A stretch of 64,000 nt of DNA from Formosa sp. Hel3_A1_48. Its GTDB lineage: Bacteria; Bacteroidota; Bacteroidia; Flavobacteriales; Flavobacteriaceae. Positions 55,615 through 64,000 of the stretch are shown here, in pieces (the stretch's first letter is position 1; each line of letters begins with the position of its first letter). The stretch lies in the NCBI RefSeq assembly GCF_001735715.1, contig NZ_CP017259.1, forward strand, positions 617,501 through 681,500. Reading direction: 5' to 3'. The position numbers and the translations under genes were made by a program. Under the pieces are notes generated by a model. The model saw nothing but the letters and a program-made list of their open reading frames with translations. It made no database searches and was not told the origin of the DNA.

Positions 55615-56225
55615 AGCTGAAAATTTGTGGGATGAAATATCAAGAAAATATTTTGGATGTAGCAGCGCTCAGCCCAGACTACATGGGCTTTATTTTTTAT
55701 GAAAACTCACCACGCTCCATTGACACTTACATTCCAGTCATACCAAAATCAATAAAAAAAGTAGGGGTTTTTGTCAATGAATCCCTAGAAAACGTAAAGA
55801 AAAAGGCCGCTCAATACAATTTGAATACAGTTCAACTACACGGCCATGAAGCCCCTGAATTCTGTAGGAAATTAAAAAGTGAGGGACTGGAAATTATCAA
55901 AGTTTTTTCGATAAGAAATGAATTTGATTTTTCGCGACTGAGTGCTTACGAGCCTTTCATCGATTTTTTTCTTTTCGACACTAAAGGCAAAAATCCTGGT
56001 GGTAATGGATTTTGCTTTGATTGGAACGTGTTGCAAGATTACGATGCAAACAAACCTTATTTTTTAAGTGGTGGAATTGGAGTAGAACAACTTGAATCCC
56101 TAAAAAAATTCAAGAATAGTACAGCTGCAAAACAGTGTTATGCAATAGACATCAACAGTAAATTTGAACTAAAACCAGGACTTAAAGACGATATTAAACT
56201 TAAAAACTTTATTAAACAATTATGA
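55611..56225 (+). CDS. trpF: phosphoribosylanthranilate isomerase
   Basis: Carries out the Amadori rearrangement before TrpC. It is 204 residues with the catalytic Cys in LKICGMKYQENI and the Asp in FLFDTKGKNPGGNG; HGHEAPEFC and SGGIGVEQ are also typical. It is coupled by 4-nt overlaps to both trpC and trpB. Confidence 0.96.
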   Translation: MKLKICGMKYQENILDVAALSPDYMGFIFYENSPRSIDTYIPVIPKSIKKVGVFVNESLENVKKKAAQYNLNTVQLHGHEAPEFCRKLKSEGLEIIKVFSIRNEFDFSRLSAYEPFIDFFLFDTKGKNPGGNGFCFDWNVLQDYDANKPYFLSGGIGVEQLESLKKFKNSTAAKQCYAIDINSKFELKPGLKDDIKLKNFIKQL

Positions 56226-57403
56226 GTTATCACGTAAATGAAAAAGGGTATTACGGTCAATTTGGTGGTGCATTTATTCCAGAAATGCTTTACCCAAATA
56301 TTGAAGAATTACGTCAAAAATATTTAAGTATTATGGCAGAGCCTGATTTTAAGGCCGAGTTTGACCAATTATTAAAAAACTATGTTGGGCGCCCGACCCC
56401 TTTGTATTATGCAAAGCGCTTTTCGGAAAAATACAACACTAAAATTTACTTCAAAAGAGAAGATTTGTGCCACACAGGAGCGCATAAAGTTAATAATACC
56501 ATAGGCCAAATTTTAATGGCCAAACGTTTGGGTAAATCGCGCATTATTGCAGAGACTGGAGCTGGACAACACGGTGTAGCAACGGCTACGGTTTGTGCAT
56601 TAGCAGGCATACAATGCATCGTTTATATGGGTGAAATTGATATTGCTCGTCAAGCACCAAACGTTGCGCGTATGAAAATGTTAGGCGCCGAAGTTCGTCC
56701 AGCTAAATCTGGAAGCCGAACATTAAAAGATGCTACAAATGAAGCCATCCGCGATTGGATCAACAATCCAGAAGATACACACTATATTATTGGAAGCGCA
56801 GTCGGCCCACACCCTTATCCAGATATGGTATCCCGATTTCAATCTGTTGTTTCAGAAGAAATCAAATGGCAACTCAATGCAGCGGAGGGTAATGAAAACC
56901 CCAATTATGTAGTAGCTTGCGTCGGAGGTGGAAGTAATGCAGCTGGAGCATATTATCATTTTTTGGATGATGAACGGGTAGGTCTTATTGCTGTAGAGGC
57001 TGCCGGAAAAGGGGTTGACACCGGTGAAAGTGCTGCCACTTCAATTCTCGGAAAAGAGGGAATTATCCATGGGAGTAAAACACTACTAATGCAAACTCAG
57101 GACGGTCAAATTACAGAACCTTACTCCATCTCTGCAGGCTTAGATTACCCCGGAGTTGGCCCCATGCATGCACATTTGCATACCACCAAACGAGCAGAAT
57201 TTATTCCGGTAACAGATGATGAGGCAATGACAGCTGGGCTAATGCTTTCGCAATTAGAAGGTATTATTCCTGCTATAGAAACAGCACATGCTTTTGCCAT
57301 TTTTGAAACTAAAAAATTTAAACCGAATGATATTGTCGTAGTCTGTCTGTCTGGTCGGGGCGATAAAGACCTCAACACATACATTGATTATTTTAAATTA
57401 TAA
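56222..57403 (+). CDS. trpB: tryptophan synthase beta subunit
   Basis: Condenses indole with serine using pyridoxal phosphate. At 393 residues it has the PLP Lys in REDLCHTGAHKVNNTIGQ, AETGAGQHGVATATV, the phosphate-binding VGGGSNAAG and the DYPGVGPMHAHL substrate loop. It is the short, trpA-dependent TrpB1 type. The trpF stop overlaps its start by 4 nt. Confidence 0.99.
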   Translation: MSYHVNEKGYYGQFGGAFIPEMLYPNIEELRQKYLSIMAEPDFKAEFDQLLKNYVGRPTPLYYAKRFSEKYNTKIYFKREDLCHTGAHKVNNTIGQILMAKRLGKSRIIAETGAGQHGVATATVCALAGIQCIVYMGEIDIARQAPNVARMKMLGAEVRPAKSGSRTLKDATNEAIRDWINNPEDTHYIIGSAVGPHPYPDMVSRFQSVVSEEIKWQLNAAEGNENPNYVVACVGGGSNAAGAYYHFLDDERVGLIAVEAAGKGVDTGESAATSILGKEGIIHGSKTLLMQTQDGQITEPYSISAGLDYPGVGPMHAHLHTTKRAEFIPVTDDEAMTAGLMLSQLEGIIPAIETAHAFAIFETKKFKPNDIVVVCLSGRGDKDLNTYIDYFKL

Positions 57404-57408
57404 TTCTA

Positions 57409-58173
57409 ATGAACAGAATTCAAGCAAAACTAAAAGAAGATAAAAAGCTGCTCTCAATTTATTTTTCATCAGGTTTCCCTGAGGTTAATGATACTGTTGA
57501 AATTATAAAACGTCTTGAAAAAAGCGGAGTGGACATGATTGAAATCGGATTGCCTTTCAGTGACCCGCTAGCCGATGGACCAACTATACAAGCAAGTTCA
57601 ACAAAAGCCCTACAAAATGGCATGAATACGGCCTTGCTTTTTAAGCAACTCAAAGACATCAGAAAAGAGGTCTCTATTCCATTGATCCTTATGGGTTATT
57701 TTAATCCAATGCTACAATATGGTGTCGAAGCTTTTTGTAAAAAATGCCATGAAGTTGGAATCGATGGCTTTATTATTCCAGACTTACCAGCACAAGTGTA
57801 CCATGAGGAGTACAAAGCGATTTTTGATCGCTATGGATTACTCAATATTTTCTTAATTACACCACAAACCTCTGATGAACGTATTCGTTATATGGACTCG
57901 ATTTCAGAAGGATTTATTTATATGGTGAGTAGTGCCAGCACAACTGGAACTCAAAGCGGTTTTGGACAAACACAACAAGATTATTTCAAGCGCATTGAAA
58001 ATTTGAACCTAAAGAATCCACAAATTGTTGGGTTTGGAATTTCGAATAAAGAAACATTTGTACAAGCTACAACACATGCCAAAGGAGCCATCATCGGCAG
58101 TGCCTTTATCAAATATATTGATACTCAAGGGGTCGATAAAATTCACGAATTTGTTGGGAATATTTTAAATTAA
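57409..58173 (+). CDS. trpA: tryptophan synthase alpha subunit
   Basis: Releases indole from indole-glycerol phosphate and passes it to TrpB. The 254-residue TIM barrel has the catalytic Glu in MIEIGLPFSDPLADGP and Asp in DGFIIPDLP, and the phosphate loop GFGISNKETF. It ends the trpEGDCFBA operon, with 5 nt between trpB and trpA. Confidence 0.98.
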   Translation: MNRIQAKLKEDKKLLSIYFSSGFPEVNDTVEIIKRLEKSGVDMIEIGLPFSDPLADGPTIQASSTKALQNGMNTALLFKQLKDIRKEVSIPLILMGYFNPMLQYGVEAFCKKCHEVGIDGFIIPDLPAQVYHEEYKAIFDRYGLLNIFLITPQTSDERIRYMDSISEGFIYMVSSASTTGTQSGFGQTQQDYFKRIENLNLKNPQIVGFGISNKETFVQATTHAKGAIIGSAFIKYIDTQGVDKIHEFVGNILN

Positions 58174-58210
58174 TTTGATTAATTTCGAGCACACCCAAAT
58201 TTAATAAACA

Positions 58211-58609
58211 ATGAATCTTAATGCATTAAAACTACTAACACTCTGTGTGTTTTTATCTTGTAAAACCACAAATCCACTACGTCCAACAGTGAGTATCAAC
58301 CCTCATGAAGTTGTAAAATCGCCTTTACACCTCAGCGTAAATTCTATGGGGGTTTGGCATGCTCATGAAGGAGAGTTGGACCATGTACAACTGATAGATC
58401 AACAGGGGAATGAATTGGCAATAGGAATTTTGAGTACCTCCGAGGATTGGATGAAATCGGGTTCAATTCTATTTCAAACGGTATTGGAGTTTAATTCAAA
58501 AGAAAACAAAAGGGGATATCTAACCATTCACAACTATTCAGGAGTTGGGGATGGTAGTGAAGCAGGAGAAAAACTATCTTTTAAAATCCCTGTTCGCTTT
58601 GAACCTTAA
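58211..58609 (+). CDS. lipoprotein with a Gmad2-like immunoglobulin-fold domain
   Basis: A 132-residue lipoprotein: hydrophobic start and lipobox FLSC with Cys17. The remainder matches the layout of the Gmad2 domain first seen in spore-germination proteins: SPLHLSVNSMGVWHAHEG, then VQLIDQQGNELAIG, then EDWMKSG...FQTVLEF, then GYLTIHNYSG and a closing IPVRFEP. The function is unknown. It lies 37 nt after trpA and may be read through from the trp operon. Its stop overlaps the convergent yaaA stop (TTAA shared). Confidence 0.82.
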   Translation: MNLNALKLLTLCVFLSCKTTNPLRPTVSINPHEVVKSPLHLSVNSMGVWHAHEGELDHVQLIDQQGNELAIGILSTSEDWMKSGSILFQTVLEFNSKENKRGYLTIHNYSGVGDGSEAGEKLSFKIPVRFEP

Positions 58610-59364
58610 CGTGTAAAGACCAATTTATGATCTGAGGAAAGGTTAGCGTCATAAGCATAGCGGTCAATATTAAAGCTTTTTAGCTCTTCAGCAGTTTGTG
58701 CATTCGAGTCGATAATGTAACGCGTCATTAGTCCACGAGCGCGTTTAGAAAAAATGGCAATGGTTTTGAATTGACCATTTTTAAACTCCTTAAAATCAAC
58801 ATGAATTAAAGGCGTTTTAAGAGCTTTCGCATCAATGGCTTTAAAATATTCTTGACTGGCTAAATTGACTAAAAGCTCATCCTCATACAGCTCATCATTC
58901 AGGGCTGTTGTGATTTTCTTTCGCCAAAACTCATAAAGGTTTTTATTTTTTCCAAAAGGAAATTTTGTGCCCATTTCCAAACGGTAAGGTTGAATCAAAT
59001 CCAAAGGTTTAAGCAGTCCATAGAGCCCAGAAATTATCCGAACCGTATCTTGTAAAATATCTAATTTTTCTTCAGAAATGGAATACGCATCCAAACCGCG
59101 ATAAACATCGCCATCAAACGCATAAATGGCCTGACGTGCATTTTCAGAACTAAAAGGCAGTGACCAATTTTGGTTGCGTTCATAGTTAAGCGCTCCAAGT
59201 TTAGGTGAAATATGCATAAGTTCTGATAGAGCTTTTGGAGATTTTTTTTTGAGGAGTGTGTTCAGCTCTTTAGCTTCATTCAAAAAACAACTCTCCGAAC
59301 TAAAGCCCGTAGGCAATTTACTATCGTAATTGAGTGACTTGGCGGGTGAGATGACGAGTTTCAT
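58606..59364 (-). CDS. yaaA: peroxide stress protein YaaA
   Basis: A 252-residue cytoplasmic protein of the DUF328 family, which in E. coli lowers free iron under hydrogen peroxide stress. It starts with the family phrase MKLVISPAKSLNYDSKLPT and has YAFDGDVYRGLDA, ISGLYGLLKPLD, YRLEMGTKF and SKRARGLMTRYI. A TATTTTTG -7-like element lies at 59391-59384 on the minus strand, 20 nt before the ATG. Confidence 0.97.
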   Translation of the reverse strand: MKLVISPAKSLNYDSKLPTGFSSESCFLNEAKELNTLLKKKSPKALSELMHISPKLGALNYERNQNWSLPFSSENARQAIYAFDGDVYRGLDAYSISEEKLDILQDTVRIISGLYGLLKPLDLIQPYRLEMGTKFPFGKNKNLYEFWRKKITTALNDELYEDELLVNLASQEYFKAIDAKALKTPLIHVDFKEFKNGQFKTIAIFSKRARGLMTRYIIDSNAQTAEELKSFNIDRYAYDANLSSDHKLVFTR

Positions 59365-59465
59365 AACATTTGATATTTACACTCAAAAATACTTACAAAA
59401 ACTTAAAGATAAAAAAGTTTAACTTTAATCTTTTTGATATTGCAATCAATAAAATCAATGAAAAA

Positions 59466-60497
59466 CTACTGTGCGTGTTTGGCATAAGCACGCCATTTTT
59501 CTATACAGTCTCCTATATCTGATGGGAGATTGCAAGAGAAAGACATCTGTTCATTGGTCTTTGGATGAATAAAACCAAGTGTTTCGGCATGTAGCGCTTG
59601 ACGGGGAAGCACTTTAAAACAATTATCTACAAATTGCTTGTATTTGGTAAAGGTCGTGCCTTTCAATATTTTTTCGCCCCCATAGCGCTCATCATTAAAA
59701 AGGGTGTGACCAATATGCTTCATATGAACACGAATTTGATGGGTACGTCCTGTTTCGAGTGTACAGCGTACAAGGGTCACATACCCCAAACGCTCAATAA
59801 CTTCAAAATGTGTAATGGCGGGCTTTCCTTTATCGGCCTCATCGCCCAAAAAAACAGTATTTTGAAGTCTGTTTTTAGGATGACGCCCTATATGGCCTTC
59901 TATAGTTCCCTTGTCTTCTTCCATATTTCCCCAGACCAAGGCCGTATATGATCGTTTACTCGTTTTGGCTTTGAATTGAGCAGAAAGGTGGGTCATGGCC
60001 TGTTCTGTTTTGGCCACCACAAGTAGTCCACTTGTGTCTTTATCGATACGGTGAACTAATCCTGGACGGTTGCTGCTATTGTTGGGTAAATGCTCAAAAT
60101 GAAAAAGCAAAGCATTGATGAGTGTGCCTGAATAATTACCATGGCCAGGATGAACGACCATCCCCGCAGGTTTGTTGACAACCAAGAGTTCATTATCTTC
60201 ATAAACAATATCCAAAGGAATATCTTCTGGAACCAATAAATGTTCGTGTGGAGGATGTTCAAATAATACCCGTATGAGGTCATGAGGCTTGACCTTGTAG
60301 TTAGATTTCACAACCGCATCATTGACAAATATATGTCCCGATTTTGCAGCAGCCTGAATTTTATTTCTTGTCGCATTTTCGACAAAATTCATCAAATATT
60401 TATCTATGCGCAACGGTTGTTGCCCTTTGTCGACGGTAAAAGCATAATGCTCGTGCAATTCTTCATTTTGCTCTGATTGATCTAGCGGGTAGTCCAT
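59466..60497 (-). CDS. RluA-family pseudouridine synthase (RluD-like)
   Basis: Isomerises uridines in rRNA to pseudouridine. The 343-residue protein has an N-terminal S4 domain (RIDKYLMNFVENATRNKI), the catalytic Asp in HRIDKDTSGLLVVAKT, and the C-terminal LETGRTHQIRVHMKHIGH block. The size and S4 domain suggest RluD, which modifies helix 69 of 23S rRNA. It overlaps the PASTA gene stop by 1 nt (TAATG), so the two are coupled. Confidence 0.94.
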   Translation of the reverse strand: MDYPLDQSEQNEELHEHYAFTVDKGQQPLRIDKYLMNFVENATRNKIQAAAKSGHIFVNDAVVKSNYKVKPHDLIRVLFEHPPHEHLLVPEDIPLDIVYEDNELLVVNKPAGMVVHPGHGNYSGTLINALLFHFEHLPNNSSNRPGLVHRIDKDTSGLLVVAKTEQAMTHLSAQFKAKTSKRSYTALVWGNMEEDKGTIEGHIGRHPKNRLQNTVFLGDEADKGKPAITHFEVIERLGYVTLVRCTLETGRTHQIRVHMKHIGHTLFNDERYGGEKILKGTTFTKYKQFVDNCFKVLPRQALHAETLGFIHPKTNEQMSFSCNLPSDIGDCIEKWRAYAKHAQ

Positions 60498-61057
60498 TAA
60501 TTTAACTTTCGATTTCCATTTCCTAATACAAGGTCAATAGCTGAAGTTTTCTTAATCAAGTCCCCAGCATTAATTTTTTGACCTCTAAAACGCAGTTCAA
60601 GGACTTCATCTCTACCGAGATCATCAACATAAATCAATTTTCCAATTCTAAAACCAAGTGCTTCTAAAGTAGGGCGTGTTTGACGTAATGTACTGCGAAT
60701 AACGTCAGGAATAATAACTTTTCTATAATCTGATGGGTTTAAAATCAAATATATTTTTCTATTTTCTTTGACTTTTTCGCCGGCCAATGGCTCTTGTTCT
60801 ATTACAGCTCCCGAAGGGTATTTTGGATTGTAATTTGAAGAATCTTGAACTTGTGTTCTAAGGTCAAAATTTTGTAGAGTTGTTTCGGCATCATCCAATG
60901 ATAAGCCAACCAAATTTGGGACTTCTACAAATGTGCCATGGTTGGTGTAGGATTTTAACCATTTGAGGGTCAAAAATGAAAAAATAATACAGGCCACAAT
61001 AGCCAAACAAAGTTGTTTGATTATCGATGTACTGAATAAAAATCTGAAAAAATTCAT
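60497..61057 (-). CDS. PASTA-domain membrane protein
   Basis: A 186-residue protein with one N-terminal membrane segment (IIKQLCLAIVACIIFSFLTL) and about two PASTA repeats outside (VEVPNLVGLSLDDAETTLQNF; IIPDVIRSTLRQTRPTLEALGF). PASTA domains bind peptidoglycan or muropeptides in kinases and PBPs; here no kinase domain is attached. The ATG at 61057 is preferred to 61108, because only from there does the N-terminus resemble its family. A TAGCTTTG element at 61079-61072 on the minus strand also fits. It is coupled to the pseudouridine synthase. Confidence 0.87.
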   Translation of the reverse strand: MNFFRFLFSTSIIKQLCLAIVACIIFSFLTLKWLKSYTNHGTFVEVPNLVGLSLDDAETTLQNFDLRTQVQDSSNYNPKYPSGAVIEQEPLAGEKVKENRKIYLILNPSDYRKVIIPDVIRSTLRQTRPTLEALGFRIGKLIYVDDLGRDEVLELRFRGQKINAGDLIKKTSAIDLVLGNGNRKLN

Positions 61058-61191
61058 GGGTCTAATTTTAGCAAAGCTAAACATTTTTTTGAGAGAAATT
61101 GGAACCATCGTTAGTGATCCTAATGGTTTATTTTAAAAAATAAAAATTCATATCCACAAAAAATGATATTTTTACACTACAAATTAAAAGG

Positions 61192-62175
61192 ATGAAACAC
61201 AACATTGCCATCATCATGGGTGGATTTTCCAGCGAAGCCGCCATTTCACTTAAAAGTGGACAGGTAGTTTTTCAGCATCTTCCAAAAGAAATCTATGCCG
61301 CATATTGCATTCATATTTCTAAAGAAAAATGGGTATATATGGCTCCCAACGGAGAAGAATTCCCCATAAATATGAGTGATTTTTCTGTTGCCATTAATGG
61401 CGAAATTATTCATTTCGATTGTGTGTTTAATGCCATTCATGGTGCGCCGGGTGAAGATGGATTTATGCAAGCGTATTTTGAATTGTTGGACATTCCACAC
61501 AGCAGTTGTGGGATGTATCAAGCCGCACTTACGTTCAATAAACGTGATTGCCTCAATGTTTTGAAAGCATATGATGTTCCTACAGCGATTTCCTATGCCC
61601 TGAACAAGGGTGATAGCGTTAATGCTAAAGAAATTATTGATCGTGTTGGACTCCCCTGTTTTGTAAAAGCTAATCGTGCTGGAAGTAGTTTTGGGGTCAC
61701 TAAAGTGCATCAAATAGAAGATCTTCAATCGGCAATAGATATTGCTTTTGAACATGACGATGAATTGATTATTGAGTCGTTTTTGGACGGAACGGAAGTT
61801 TCTGTGGGTGTGCTTCGTTATAAGGGCGAATTGATAGTTTTGCCCATCACCGAAATTGTTTCAGAAAATGATTTTTTTGATTACGAAGCCAAATATTTAG
61901 GAAAATCAGAAGAAATCACACCAGCACGTATTTCCAAAAAACAAGAGGAGAATGTACGAACGATGGCCAAATCCATTTATGAAATTCTAAAAATGGATGG
62001 TTTTACTAGAAGTGAATTTATTTTTAAAGACGATACGCCCTATTTTTTAGAAATGAATACCGTCCCGGGATTGACTGAAGAAAGTATTCTACCTCAGCAA
62101 GCGGCTTGTGCCGGAATTAGCTTATCAGAATTGTTTACAAATGCTATTGAAGAAGCACTAGCTAAAAATGTTTAA
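61192..62175 (+). CDS. ddl: D-alanine--D-alanine ligase
   Basis: Joins two D-alanines for the peptidoglycan pentapeptide, using ATP. The 327-residue ATP-grasp enzyme begins with IAIIMGGFSSEAAISLKSG and has HGAPGEDGFMQAYFELLDIP, KANRAGSSFGVTKV and the final ATP-grasp FLEMNTVPGLTEESILP. It precedes coaD by 9 nt, probably one unit. The PASTA gene diverges from it, which puts two cell-wall-related genes back to back. Confidence 0.97.
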   Translation: MKHNIAIIMGGFSSEAAISLKSGQVVFQHLPKEIYAAYCIHISKEKWVYMAPNGEEFPINMSDFSVAINGEIIHFDCVFNAIHGAPGEDGFMQAYFELLDIPHSSCGMYQAALTFNKRDCLNVLKAYDVPTAISYALNKGDSVNAKEIIDRVGLPCFVKANRAGSSFGVTKVHQIEDLQSAIDIAFEHDDELIIESFLDGTEVSVGVLRYKGELIVLPITEIVSENDFFDYEAKYLGKSEEITPARISKKQEENVRTMAKSIYEILKMDGFTRSEFIFKDDTPYFLEMNTVPGLTEESILPQQAACAGISLSELFTNAIEEALAKNV

Positions 62176-62184
62176 CTTTGCCGT

Positions 62185-62640
62185 ATGAAACGTGCAATTT
62201 TTCCAGGATCATTTGACCCTATTACGCTAGGGCATTGTGATATTATCCATCGTGGGGTAACGCTTTTTGATGAAGTGATTGTTGCTATTGGCGAAAATTC
62301 TGCAAAAGATTATATGTTTTCATTAGAAGAACGCAAATCCTTTATTGAAAATACATTTGAAGGGAATTCAAAAATAAGAGTCATGACCTATTCGGGTTTG
62401 ACTACTGATTTTTGTAAAAAAATTAACGCCGATTTTATTCTAAGAGGCCTTCGAAATCCTGCCGATTTTGAATTTGAAAAAGCCATCGCCCATACCAATA
62501 GAAACATTGGTGATATTGAAACTGTTTTCCTGCTGACTTCTGTAGAAACCTCCTTTATATCCTCTTCAATTGTACGTGAAATCATTCACTACCAGGGCGA
62601 TTATAAAAAAATGGTGCCTGCTGCGGTTTACTCTAAATAA
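62185..62640 (+). CDS. coaD: phosphopantetheine adenylyltransferase
   Basis: Fourth step of coenzyme A synthesis. The 151-residue protein has the nucleotidyltransferase HxGH motif in FPGSFDPITLGHCDII and the closing ISSSIVRE block, with RGLRNPADFEFE between. It follows ddl by 9 nt. The next gene, a SulP transporter, is convergent with only one base between stops. Confidence 0.98.
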   Translation: MKRAIFPGSFDPITLGHCDIIHRGVTLFDEVIVAIGENSAKDYMFSLEERKSFIENTFEGNSKIRVMTYSGLTTDFCKKINADFILRGLRNPADFEFEKAIAHTNRNIGDIETVFLLTSVETSFISSSIVREIIHYQGDYKKMVPAAVYSK

Positions 62641-62641
62641 T

Positions 62642-64000
62642 TTACAGCGAATACTCTGAAAGTCCTTTGGTAAATGCTTCTGGATTTTCGACCAAATGAT
62701 AACGTGGATCATCAATCGCCTCAATAATAACGTCTTTGAACAGAGGACTGGATTTGTACAAAAGTACTTTGCAATCTTGACTTAAATGCTTCAATTTGAT
62801 TGTTTTCCCAGCACTATTGTACTTATTCACCAAATTGAAAATTGCTTCAATGGCAGAATGATCACTGACTCTAGATTCGACAAAATCAATCTCTATAGCA
62901 TCGGGGTCGTTTTTGACATCAAATTTTTGATTAAAAGCTGAAATACTTCCAAAAAATAATGGCCCCCATATTTCATAAGTTTTGGTGCCGTCAGGTTTGA
63001 TCCGCTTTCGCGCTCGAATACGTTTTGCATTTTCCCAAGAAAAAACCAACGCACTAACGATAACACCAGAAACTACAGCAATAGCTAAATCGAAAAATAC
63101 AGTTACCGTTGAAACCAAAATAAGTACGACAACATCAGCGAATGGAATCTTATTCATAATTCTAAAACTAGACCAGGCAAATGTTCCAATAACAACCATG
63201 AACATAACGCCAACTAGCGCTGCTATTGGTACTTGCTCTATCAGATTGGACGCAAATAAAATAAACGCCAAAAGTGCTAATGCAGCAACAATTCCTGAGA
63301 GTCGACCTCTTCCACCCCCTTTAATGTTGATAATCGATTGTCCAATCATGGCGCAACCTCCCATACCGCCAAAAAGTCCAGTAATTACGTTGGCACTGCC
63401 CTGAGCTATACACTCTTTATTGGAGTTTCCTCGGCTTTCTGTAAGTTCATCAATAAGATTTAGCGTCATCAAAGATTCGATAAGGCCAATGGCTGCTAAA
63501 ATTACAGCATAAGGACCAATGAAGCGTAGAGTTTCAAAATTAAACGGAATAACTTCAAAAATAGCCCATTGCAATTCAGGAAGGCCACCTTTCAACCCTT
63601 CACCTCCTCCATCTCTAATGAAACTTCCGACTGTAGCAACATCTAAATTTCCAAAAATAACAAGACTAGAAACTACGAGAATAGCAACTAGGGCTTCAGG
63701 AAGTTTTTTGGTGAGTTTTGGCAATCCAAACATGATACCCATTGTAAGAATAACTAGCCCTATCATGGTCCAAAGTTCTTGTCCTTGCATCCAAACAAGT
63801 CCATCATTACCAGATGTTTTGAACATTCCTAATTGAGAAAGGAAAATCACAATGGCCAATCCATTAACAAAACCCATCATAACAGGATGAGGAATTAATC
63901 GAACAAACTTCCCCAGTTTCAATACACCAGCAAAAATTTGAATAAAACCCATCAATATGACGGTGATAAATAAATAATATAAGCCTAAATTTTCCGCAGG
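62642..64000 (-). CDS. SulP family anion transporter with STAS domain, N-terminus cut by right edge
   Basis: A SLC26/SulP permease whose reading frame is open to the window edge. Upstream of the ATG-like codons near 63955 the frame continues (LGLYYLFITVILMGF) without a stop, so the true start is beyond 64000. Visible are many membrane segments, the family phrases FVRLIPHPVMMGFVNGLA and GGMGGCAMIGQSIINIKGGGRGR, and a C-terminal STAS domain (from about 62900, with VSDHSAIEA). Substrate may be sulfate or bicarbonate and cannot be told from sequence. Confidence 0.95.
   Translation of the reverse strand, partial: PAENLGLYYLFITVILMGFIQIFAGVLKLGKFVRLIPHPVMMGFVNGLAIVIFLSQLGMFKTSGNDGLVWMQGQELWTMIGLVILTMGIMFGLPKLTKKLPEALVAILVVSSLVIFGNLDVATVGSFIRDGGGEGLKGGLPELQWAIFEVIPFNFETLRFIGPYAVILAAIGLIESLMTLNLIDELTESRGNSNKECIAQGSANVITGLFGGMGGCAMIGQSIINIKGGGRGRLSGIVAALALLAFILFASNLIEQVPIAALVGVMFMVVIGTFAWSSFRIMNKIPFADVVVLILVSTVTVFFDLAIAVVSGVIVSALVFSWENAKRIRARKRIKPDGTKTYEIWGPLFFGSISAFNQKFDVKNDPDAIEIDFVESRVSDHSAIEAIFNLVNKYNSAGKTIKLKHLSQDCKVLLYKSSPLFKDVIIEAIDDPRYHLVENPEAFTKGLSEYSL

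Overview
The window is a chromosomal segment of a marine-type, yellow-pigmented Flavobacteriaceae (Bacteroidota). This rests on three things. First, AT-rich DNA with promoters of the Bacteroidota type (TTG, 18-21 nt, TAnnTTTG) in front of many genes. Second, family markers: a PorP/SprF protein, type IX secretion sorting domains, a SprB-like giant adhesin, a split transketolase and a fused small lycopene cyclase. Third, the gene content in general. There is no prophage, insertion sequence or CRISPR array; it reads as core genome with a few accessory surface-protein genes.

Layout. 1-2602: the start of an rRNA operon on the minus strand (promoter, 16S, tRNA-Ile, tRNA-Ala, 5' part of 23S running off the left edge). 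2762-6076: thrS-infC-rpmI-rplT translation operon. 6201-13395: minus-strand genes (dnaB with a secreted protein of unknown function, accA, tgt-lptG/F-EamA). 13458-15369: two-gene transketolase. 15390-18251: FKBP lipoprotein, S4 protein, phosphoribosyltransferase, shikimate kinase, tRNA-Lys and tRNA-Leu. 18320-22770: a CarH/LitR-like B12-photoreceptor regulator followed by crtI-crtB-crtZ-crtY, enough to convert GGPP via phytoene and beta-carotene to zeaxanthin. 22798-31824: aconitase, MoxR ATPase, three SurA/PpiC-like periplasmic chaperone genes, guaB. 31922-34247: FecA-like TonB receptor with two palindromic operator-like sites. 34244-46642: HMG-CoA lyase, then SprF-like and a 3506-residue adhesin. 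46724-51701: a small 13-residue-repeat protein, a secreted endonuclease I, a nucleotidyltransferase, two rhodaneses, two thioredoxin-like proteins, YceI. 51717-58173: complete trpEGDCFBA operon with a Trp-codon leader peptide and attenuator. 58211-64000: Gmad2-like lipoprotein, yaaA, rluD-like, PASTA protein, ddl, coaD and a SulP transporter cut by the right edge.

How it works together. The carotenoid block looks like a light/B12-responsive pigment module. The trp block is a self-contained biosynthetic operon whose control can be read directly: three Trp codons, a 7-bp antiterminator and a strong terminator that ends at the trpE start codon. The surA/ppiC genes, PorP/SprF-like protein, giant adhesin, sorted endonuclease and TonB receptor belong to outer-membrane biogenesis and type IX secretion.

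Most genes are ordinary and confidently assigned. The most interesting items are the trp attenuator with an apparently leaderless leader peptide, the CarH-like regulator with a palindrome before crtI, the paired palindromes around the fecA-like promoter, the small repeat protein (possible knotted fold), the probable AUA start of infC, and a tRNA-guanine transglycosylase without its zinc cysteines. The only gene-free stretch over 300 bases is 2384-2812, which holds the rRNA leader, the rRNA promoter and the thrS promoter; I see nothing else there. All family names come from reading the sequences, not from a database search.
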